DNA of 64,000 bases from Methylophaga thalassica MP (lineage in GTDB: Bacteria; Pseudomonadota; Gammaproteobacteria; Nitrosococcales; Methylophagaceae). The DNA is taken from contig NZ_AFIG01000001.1 of the NCBI RefSeq assembly GCF_000214595.1, positions 1,902,382-1,966,381 of the forward strand. The letters are read 5' to 3'. The notes beneath the pieces are model-generated. The model worked only from the letters and a program-made list of their open reading frames with translations, was not told the DNA's origin and searched no databases. Shown here piece by piece: positions 57,604 to 64,000 of this stretch (position 1 is its first letter; every line of letters starts with the position of its first letter). Position numbers and translations under genes: made by a program.

Positions 57604-58766
57604 AACGCCACCTACCAAAAATCATTTTATTCTTTATTGCTTGCTGCATTTTGATTATCACTGTCGTGGTGGTAAAGCACCTGTCTGCAGCACAGGCCAA
57701 TCGCCCTATTCCGACGAAAAAAGAGCAAGCACCGAGCCCGGATGTGTCTGTGATTAAAGTGGTAGCAGGTAGCTATGCATCTGAAGTCAAAGCCTACGGT
57801 GCGGCCAAACCGCACTTTGATATCTCTTTAACTGCGCAGGTGGCCGGACAGATTGATTCCATATCAGATCAGTTTGAAACCGGTAAACGGCTCAAAAAAA
57901 ATACCATAATGGCAAGGCTGGAAAACAGTGAATATCAAGCTGCTGTTGAAAGTGCACGCCAGGCATTAAGTTCAGCTAAAGTCAGTTTACTTGAAGAGGA
58001 ACGACAAGGTTTACAGGCTTTAAGTGAATGGAAATCATCGGGATTAGAAGGCGAACCTGATTCCGATTTAGTATTACGAAAACCCCAACTAGCTGCAGCA
58101 AAAGCAACGGTAAAACAGGCAGAGGCCAGCTTAAAAGCAGCTGAAAAAGATCTGTCTCAATCCGCTATAAAAGCGCCTTTTGATGCGTTAGTGATCAACC
58201 GTGCCGTATCCCCTGGCGGTTATGTACAAACAGGCTCTGAAGTGGCGACCTTATACAGTACTGATCGTGTTGAAATCAGTGTGGCGCTGTCTGCTCAAGA
58301 GTGGAATAACTTACCTAGTCTGGCAATACTCAACAGTGGGAAGTGGCCCGTTGAAATTGAAAGTGTCGAAGATCATCATATATGGCAGGGACGTGTTTTA
58401 AGGGCTGAGCAAAATCTGAATGTCGAAACCCGCCAGCGCAGTCTCATTATTGCAGTAGATGAACCTCTGGATCTCGAACCCGCCTTATTCCCTGGTACCT
58501 TTGTCAGCGCCCATATCACAGGTAGAAATGTCGCTGGTGTCTGGAAACTGCCTAACAGCGCCTTAAGTCAACGCGGTGAAGTCTGGTATGTTTCTGCGGA
58601 CAACACTCTGCAAAAATTCAGTGCCTCGCCATTATTTTCCAGCAGCGGTTATATCTATATACAACCACCTGAATCTTTAAACAATACGCCCGTTATGATC
58701 CTCGTTAGCCCTTTAAACAGCTACCTTGAAGGCATGGCTGTTAACCCGGTTGAGGTAGCGCTTTAA
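57600..58766 (+). CDS. RND efflux periplasmic adaptor (membrane fusion protein)
   Basis: A 388-residue HlyD/AcrA-type adaptor with an N-terminal membrane anchor (about 8-27). The lipoyl half-motif is ISLTAQVAGQIDSISDQFETGK, the alpha-hairpin is about 110-185 and the second lipoyl half is IKAPFDALVINRAVSPGGYV. A beta-barrel and membrane-proximal domain follow. It is shorter and anchored by a TM helix rather than a lipid. Its stop overlaps the RND start by one base. Confidence 0.92.
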   Translation: MKRHLPKIILFFIACCILIITVVVVKHLSAAQANRPIPTKKEQAPSPDVSVIKVVAGSYASEVKAYGAAKPHFDISLTAQVAGQIDSISDQFETGKRLKKNTIMARLENSEYQAAVESARQALSSAKVSLLEEERQGLQALSEWKSSGLEGEPDSDLVLRKPQLAAAKATVKQAEASLKAAEKDLSQSAIKAPFDALVINRAVSPGGYVQTGSEVATLYSTDRVEISVALSAQEWNNLPSLAILNSGKWPVEIESVEDHHIWQGRVLRAEQNLNVETRQRSLIIAVDEPLDLEPALFPGTFVSAHITGRNVAGVWKLPNSALSQRGEVWYVSADNTLQKFSASPLFSSSGYIYIQPPESLNNTPVMILVSPLNSYLEGMAVNPVEVAL

Positions 58767-61700
58767 TGATGAAAAAATCATTCTCAAGTGGGATTATAGG
58801 CTGGTTTGCCGCTAATCCGGTGGCCGCTAACTTACTCATGATTCTGGTCATTGTGCTGGGTGTGCTGGAGTCAGGTCAATTACGTAAAGAAGCCTTCCCA
58901 AGCCAGGATCCAAGCTCTTTAACTATCTCCGTATCGTATGACAGCGGTTCTGCCAAACAGTCAGAAGAAGGACTGGCGATAAAGATAGAAGAACAGCTTG
59001 AGGACGTGATTGGTATAAAACGTATTACTAGTACTTCGACCGGTACAGGCGTCACTGTCAATGTTGAGAAACAAAGTGAATATGACCTCGACACTTTATT
59101 ACGTGATGTCAAAACCAAAGTTGATGCGATATCTACCTTTCCGGCTGATGCCAAAAAACCGGTTATTGAAAAAGCACAACGTGAAGAACACTCACTGTGG
59201 TTGCAGTTGTATGGTGATACCGACAGACATAGCCTGCAACAACTTGCTTACAATTTAAAAACTGACCTAATCGCCAATCCCAATATCAGCTCAGTCAATA
59301 TTTCTGGTTGGCTGGATCCGATGATGGCCATAGAAATTGATGATGGCAAATTACAATCCTACGGCCTGTCTTTATCTGATGTAGAAGAAGCAATTAACGC
59401 CGGTTCATCCAATACCATGACGGCAGTATTACGCAATAAAACGGTTTACTTGCAGCTAAAAGCATCAGAGCAGGCTTATCTGAAGCAGGACTTTGCCTCT
59501 ATTCCGCTACTCACACTGGCGAATGGTAACCAACTAATGTTGGGTGAAGTCGCCAAAATAAATGATACCTATGATGACAGTACTTCGGTCTTATCTCGCT
59601 TTCAAGGCCATGACAGTATTGCATTACAAGTCATCACCACCGGTCAGGATGACATCACCAATACGGTTAATGCTGCAAAAAAAGTAGCTGAGGAATGGCA
59701 GCAGGATGGAAAGCTGCCTGACAACGTTCAGCTCGAAGCCTGGTATGACCGTAGCGAATCCATTAAACAGCGTCTGGAATTATTGGTTAAAAATGCCTTT
59801 ACCGGCATCGTTATGGTTTTCATTCTGCTTGCTTTGTTCCTGAACCTGACCGTCGCTTTCTGGGTTGCCATGGGACTGCCGTTCATCTTTTTCGGCACAC
59901 TTTATTTTATGGGCGACAGCTTTATGGGGCTATCACTCAATGAATTCACTACCTTTGGCTTTCTGTTGGCATTAGGTATTGTGGTTGATGATGCCGTCGT
60001 TGTGGGTGAATCGGTTTACGATGTCAGATCGAAAGAAGGCGATACTATTGAAAATACTATCAAAGGCACCATGATCGTTGCGATTCCTACTCTATTCGGT
60101 GTCTTCACTACAGTCGCTGCATTCTACGCCTTATCGCAACTCGAAGGTGGCTTGGGCAGGCTGTATTCACAATTTGCCGCCGTGGTCACAATCTGTCTGA
60201 TTTTATCCATTATAGAATCAAAATTAATTCTGCCTGCGCATCTCGCCCATCTGAACACCCGGCGTCAAATCAGCGAGCGTGGATTGTTAAAAGTCTGGCA
60301 TACCATTCAGCACATGATGGATAGTGGTCTGCAATGGTTTAATCAATCCTGTTACCGCCCAACAATTAATTTCGCATTAAACCAACGCTATGCGGTCACC
60401 GTTTTGTTTATTGCTTTATTTATTTTTGTGATGACTATGCCGATGACCGGCATGGTTAGACTGAGCTTTTTCCCTTCTATTCCAGGCGATACCGTCCGTG
60501 CTCAGCTCACGATGCAAAACGATGTGAGCTATGGCTTGACACATAATGACCTGGCTTTGATGGAAAAACTGGCTTATCAGACAGACAAAGAGTTAGGTGG
60601 TAACGATGATATTGCTAATCTGCAAATTTTGTCATCGAGTGATCAGGCAGGTACGGTCACGGTCGAACTAAAGTCTAGTGCACCTTATGACATTACTACC
60701 TTCAGCCATCACTGGCGTCAGTTAGTCGGCATACCTGAAGGGGCAAAAACCGTCAGTGTCAGATCACGACATGGATCAGTGGAAGATCTTCGTATTGAAT
60801 TACGTGCCAATGATGATCAGATTCTTGAACTGGCGGGTAACGATATTAAAAATACCTTGACGGCTATCCCTGCTATCAGTGGTATTGACGATAATCTTGA
60901 GCCGGGTCAGCCGCAATTACATTTATCACTGAACCCTCAAGGCCGGGCATTGGGGATGACCACAAACGATTTGGCAGTACAAATATTACAGGGCTTTAGT
61001 GGTCAAGTCGTTCAACGCTATCAACGCAATAGTGATGAAATTGAAGTCAAGGTACGTTATCCGGAAGAACAACGTCAAAATGCCGCCGACGTACTCAACT
61101 CACGTGTCAGAACGCCGAATGGCGATGTCGTGCCATTATCGAGTGTGGCGAATGTCAGTTTCGGTTTTACCCGCGATTCAATCACCCGAATAGATAAAAA
61201 ACGGGCGGTATATATTTCTGCGGATGTGAACAAAGATATCTTATCCACTACTGAACTGGTATCACAGTTACAGACGAATATTGTGCCTAATTTAATGCGA
61301 AAATATCCGGGGCTGGATATTCACTTCGCCGGTGAAGCTGAAGAACAAGCTGAAACAGAGTCTTCGATGGTGCATGTCTCATTAATCGCCATCCTGATAA
61401 TTTATATGCTGTTGGCGATTCCGTTGCGTTCCTACATTCAGCCGGTATTGATTATGACCGCTATTCCCTTCGGCATTGTCGGTGCCATACTTGGTCACTG
61501 GGTCAACGATCTGACCTTAGGTATTTTATCGTTGAATGGCATCATTGCTTTAAGTGGTGTGGTGGTCAACGACAGCCTACTGCTAGTCTCACGCTTCAAT
61601 GATATTCGCCATGAATATGACGATATTAAACAAGCCATCAGCATCGCCTGCCGAAGTCGTTTACGCCCGGTATTGTTGACCTCTGTCACCACATTTGCCG

Positions 61701-61894
61701 GTCTGATGCCTTTATTAAGTGAAACCTCCCGGCAGGCCCAGTTTTTAATTCCGGCAGCAGTTTCTCTGGGCTACGGCATTATGTTTGCCACTATCATCAC
61801 TTTGATTTTAATTCCAAGCTTATTACTGATTCAAAATGATGTTTTAGCCTTATTTAAACGAAAATCCATCACACACCGTGCTGAGGTAAATTAA
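58766..61894 (+). CDS. RND efflux pump (HAE1/AcrB-like inner membrane transporter)
   Basis: A 1042-residue proton-driven multidrug exporter with 12 TM helices and two large periplasmic loops. The proton-relay pair Asp408-Asp409 is in LALGIVVDDAVVVGESVYD (TM4). TM10 has LNGIIALSGVVVNDSLLLV without the lysine of AcrB. The C-terminal RPVLLTSVTTFAGLMPLL is a family signature. It forms a tripartite pump with the adaptor and OMF encoded upstream. The ATGATG start begins within the adaptor stop. Confidence 0.94.
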   Translation: MMKKSFSSGIIGWFAANPVAANLLMILVIVLGVLESGQLRKEAFPSQDPSSLTISVSYDSGSAKQSEEGLAIKIEEQLEDVIGIKRITSTSTGTGVTVNVEKQSEYDLDTLLRDVKTKVDAISTFPADAKKPVIEKAQREEHSLWLQLYGDTDRHSLQQLAYNLKTDLIANPNISSVNISGWLDPMMAIEIDDGKLQSYGLSLSDVEEAINAGSSNTMTAVLRNKTVYLQLKASEQAYLKQDFASIPLLTLANGNQLMLGEVAKINDTYDDSTSVLSRFQGHDSIALQVITTGQDDITNTVNAAKKVAEEWQQDGKLPDNVQLEAWYDRSESIKQRLELLVKNAFTGIVMVFILLALFLNLTVAFWVAMGLPFIFFGTLYFMGDSFMGLSLNEFTTFGFLLALGIVVDDAVVVGESVYDVRSKEGDTIENTIKGTMIVAIPTLFGVFTTVAAFYALSQLEGGLGRLYSQFAAVVTICLILSIIESKLILPAHLAHLNTRRQISERGLLKVWHTIQHMMDSGLQWFNQSCYRPTINFALNQRYAVTVLFIALFIFVMTMPMTGMVRLSFFPSIPGDTVRAQLTMQNDVSYGLTHNDLALMEKLAYQTDKELGGNDDIANLQILSSSDQAGTVTVELKSSAPYDITTFSHHWRQLVGIPEGAKTVSVRSRHGSVEDLRIELRANDDQILELAGNDIKNTLTAIPAISGIDDNLEPGQPQLHLSLNPQGRALGMTTNDLAVQILQGFSGQVVQRYQRNSDEIEVKVRYPEEQRQNAADVLNSRVRTPNGDVVPLSSVANVSFGFTRDSITRIDKKRAVYISADVNKDILSTTELVSQLQTNIVPNLMRKYPGLDIHFAGEAEEQAETESSMVHVSLIAILIIYMLLAIPLRSYIQPVLIMTAIPFGIVGAILGHWVNDLTLGILSLNGIIALSGVVVNDSLLLVSRFNDIRHEYDDIKQAISIACRSRLRPVLLTSVTTFAGLMPLLSETSRQAQFLIPAAVSLGYGIMFATIITLILIPSLLLIQNDVLALFKRKSITHRAEVN

Positions 61895-61896
61895 CC

Positions 61897-62568
61897 ATGT
61901 TCCATGTGTTATTAATCGAAGATGACCTCGACCTGGCTGAAACGGTCATTGATTATCTCAGTTTAGAAAATATCGAATGTGATCATGCCAGTAATGGGAT
62001 TGCTGGCTTACAGTTAAGTCAGGACAATCACTATGATGTATTGTTACTGGACTTAAATCTGCCCAGAATGGATGGTCTGACAGTGTGTGAGCGATTACGC
62101 GGACAAGGTTATGATATCCCTATTCTGATGCTGACAGCACGTGACCAAATCAGTGACAAAATTACCGGTTTTAACACTGGAACAGATGACTACTTGGTCA
62201 AACCGTTTGATCTGGATGAACTGGTTGTACGTATTCAGGCACTGGCACGTCGTCGTAGTGGTCAGGTGCAACGCTTGCAATGCGATGATTTAATTATGGA
62301 TCTTCAGACAAAAACTGTCACTCGCCGAGGACTGAACTTAAAACTTTCACCAACCAGTTGGCAGTTATTAGAAGTCTTAATGCGTGCTTACCCCGATGTG
62401 GTAAGCAAACAAAAACTGGAAGCCGCTATCTGGGGCGATTCACCACCTGATAGCGACAGTCTCAAAGTACACATGTTTCATCTAAGAAAAGCCGTTGATG
62501 CGCCATTTGATAAAAATTTAATTCACACCATTTCCGGCCATGGGTTTGCACTAAGAAATGAAACTTAA
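61897..62568 (+). CDS. OmpR-family response regulator
   Basis: The 223 residues hold a receiver domain (1-115) with EDDLD acidic residues, phospho-Asp in YDVLLLDLNLPRMDGLTV, switch residue in LMLTARDQ and Lys in DDYLVKPFDLDEL. The C-terminal winged helix (about 130-222) has LSPTSWQLLEVLMRAYPDVVSKQKL and DSLKVHMFHLRKAVD. It begins 2 bp after the RND gene and overlaps the kinase by 11 bp, so it probably regulates this pump cluster. Confidence 0.93.
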   Translation: MFHVLLIEDDLDLAETVIDYLSLENIECDHASNGIAGLQLSQDNHYDVLLLDLNLPRMDGLTVCERLRGQGYDIPILMLTARDQISDKITGFNTGTDDYLVKPFDLDELVVRIQALARRRSGQVQRLQCDDLIMDLQTKTVTRRGLNLKLSPTSWQLLEVLMRAYPDVVSKQKLEAAIWGDSPPDSDSLKVHMFHLRKAVDAPFDKNLIHTISGHGFALRNET

Positions 62569-63859
62569 ACTCAGCCTCAAACTCTGGATCGCTCTGTCTT
62601 TTTTGATACTCGGAATAACCATTGTTACGGGTTACTCTATGCTCAGTATTCATTTCTTTTTCCGTGGCATGGATAGCATTATTTCAGCCAATATGGAGAA
62701 CGCAGCGGAAGATTATCTTAGTGGCATAAAAGAGGGAAAGGCAAATCCAGGCAATGTTGATAATTACACTGTCACACAAACATGGGAAGCGCAGACCGAA
62801 CAGATAAAAACCTACTTTAAAGAACCCAAACGGTTTGGTGAGTTACATAAGCAACGTAAACAGGCTGAACCTGGAAAACGTCCTTATTTAATGTATTTTC
62901 TGATCAAATTGAGAGTGGAAGGTCAGACTTATTTTGTCAGTCGTGCTTTTACCAGGGCGGATGCTTCTCCCTTAGTTGGTCAAAATGCCAGACAGAGCCG
63001 CCAGCTTATTATCAGCCTGAGTATGGGTATTACCCTGCTCCTCGCGCTGGTGACCTGGTTATTGATGAAACGTTTATCGCAGCCGGTCTCAAAACTCACA
63101 AAATGGACACATGAACTTCGCCCAGAAACATTAAAACAATCACCGCCTGATTTTGCCTATCCAGAGCTTAATGAGATGGCGGAGCTGATTAAGGGTTCTT
63201 TATCATCCGTCAATGAATCGATGGAACGCGAACAAAAATTCTTACGCTTTACCAGTCATGAATTACGCACACCTATCAGTGTGATCAGAAATAATGTGGA
63301 ATTAATGCATAAAATTCAGCAAAAACAGTCCAGCGCTTTACCCGATAAGCAGCAGGAAATTTTTGAACGAATTGAACGCGCCAGCCTGACGATGCAGAAT
63401 CTGTGCGAAACATTATTGTGGCTAAATCGTGATGAGACTGACTCATTGGTCAAACAGCATTTTCGTCTGGATGAATTAATCGATAACTTAGTCGATGAAT
63501 TACGTTATTTGCTCAAAAGCAAACCCGTTACTATCCAAGTTGAAACACAAGAATGTGAGTTGCATGAGTCTTCCGTGGCAGCAAGAATCATCATTGGCAA
63601 CCTGATAAGAAATGCTTTTCAGCATACCTGGAATGGCCATGTCAGTATTCAACAGCATGGTGCGCAGATCAGCATTCGAAATCACTCCACTCAAGCCGAT
63701 AAAGGTAATAGCAGCGAAGATCAGGGCTTTGGTTTAGGTCTGCAACTCACCGAACAACTTTGTCGTAAATTGCAGTGGCAGTATCAAAATCAAGTAAATA
63801 GTGACGGCCACACTGTGACGTTATCGATTATCCCGGCTCATTCAGCTGAACGGGAATAA
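62558..63859 (+). CDS. Sensor histidine kinase of the efflux cluster
   Basis: A 433-residue membrane kinase. TM1 (about 9-30) and TM2 (about 150-170, LIISLSMGITLLLALVTWLLM) enclose a 120-residue periplasmic sensor region, then HAMP-like sequence. HisKA has FLRFTSHELRTPISVIRNNVEL. The ATPase domain has N box IIGNLIRNAFQHTW and G2 GFGLGLQLTEQLC, but the G1 box reads IRNHSTQ where DxG is usual, so the adenine-binding Asp is replaced. Activity may be altered, or it may resemble other divergent kinases with an N-H motif here. Its 3' end overlaps the opposing kinase gene by 32 bp. Confidence 0.9.
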   Translation: MKLKLSLKLWIALSFLILGITIVTGYSMLSIHFFFRGMDSIISANMENAAEDYLSGIKEGKANPGNVDNYTVTQTWEAQTEQIKTYFKEPKRFGELHKQRKQAEPGKRPYLMYFLIKLRVEGQTYFVSRAFTRADASPLVGQNARQSRQLIISLSMGITLLLALVTWLLMKRLSQPVSKLTKWTHELRPETLKQSPPDFAYPELNEMAELIKGSLSSVNESMEREQKFLRFTSHELRTPISVIRNNVELMHKIQQKQSSALPDKQQEIFERIERASLTMQNLCETLLWLNRDETDSLVKQHFRLDELIDNLVDELRYLLKSKPVTIQVETQECELHESSVAARIIIGNLIRNAFQHTWNGHVSIQQHGAQISIRNHSTQADKGNSSEDQGFGLGLQLTEQLCRKLQWQYQNQVNSDGHTVTLSIIPAHSAERE

Positions 63860-64000
63860 CCAGTATGAAGGACGTGCCTTTACCAGGCTGTGAGCTTACG
63901 CTAATTGAGCCGTGTAACAACTGTGTGATCCACTGGTGGCAAAGGTGTAATCCAAGGCCTGTGTGTCCTTCTCCCCTCGCGTTAGTTTCAAACGGATCAA
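63828..64000 (-). CDS. C-terminal end of another histidine kinase (partial, runs off window)
   Basis: The last 57 codons of a minus-strand frame read DPFETNARGEGHTGLGLHLC followed by HQWITQLLHGSISVSSQPGKGTSF, then ILVIPV and a stop at 63828. DPFE is an F box and GEGHTGLGL a G2 box of a HATPase_c domain; QPGKGTSF is the usual terminal strand. The rest lies beyond the window, so its partner and sensor are unknown. Confidence 0.85.
   Translation of the reverse strand, partial: DPFETNARGEGHTGLGLHLCHQWITQLLHGSISVSSQPGKGTSFILVIPVQLNEPG

Overview
The window is about 64 kb of chromosome from a gammaproteobacterium with moderately low GC. The gene orders nadB/rpoE-rseA, ileS-lspA, hisC-tyrA-aroA-cmk-rpsA-ihfB, and ccoNOQP followed by ccoGHIS all point to this class. 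A Methylophaga-like (Piscirickettsiaceae-type) marine bacterium would fit, but the genus is my inference; no one-carbon marker gene lies in the window. It is dense, mostly core chromosome. I saw no insertion sequence, prophage, tRNA, rRNA or CRISPR array.

Layout. 1-16.7 kb: the sigma-E gene rpoE with a broken anti-sigma gene rseA (23-bp tandem duplication), nadB, a YgfX-like gene, ygfZ, a PilS/PilR-type two-component pair, typA, suhB, an alanine-zipper lipoprotein facing an L,D-transpeptidase, bamD, and a tight sucC-sucD-nadE-glnB operon. 16.9-31.6 kb: pip-dtd and an unknown exported protein, a large GGDEF/EAL protein directly behind ccoGHIS, a 35-residue membrane peptide not previously called, ccoNOQP with a perfect FNR-type box upstream, a Mth938-like protein, and ihfB. 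31.7-41.7 kb: rpsA, cmk, aroA, tyrA, hisC, lspA and ileS in one direction, then a DUF3579 protein and a CBS protein. 41.8-47.5 kb: a TonB siderophore receptor with its FecR/FecI-type signalling pair and a Fur box, then prfC. 47.6-54.1 kb: a DeoR-family regulator, a kinase/class III aminotransferase-fold fusion protein, a short-chain dehydrogenase, and a YdeP-like molybdopterin oxidoreductase. 54.4-64 kb: MarR, MFS, outer-membrane factor, membrane-fusion protein, RND pump, response regulator and histidine kinase in one run, then the 3' end of an opposing histidine kinase.

The two most interesting things are these. (1) A perfect 23-bp tandem duplication splits rseA into two open frames joined by an ATGA stop/start. 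It sits downstream of an apparently autoregulated sigma-E promoter, so the envelope stress response may be deregulated or switchable in this strain. (2) A likely amino-alcohol module: an N-terminal phosphotransferase fused to a phospho-lyase-type PLP enzyme, divergent from a dehydrogenase, with a DeoR regulator nearby. A pair of imperfect 19-bp repeats spaced exactly 21 bp lies between the divergent genes and looks like an operator. The chemistry resembles the classical aminopropanol or ethanolamine kinase/phospho-lyase route, but the substrate is unknown.
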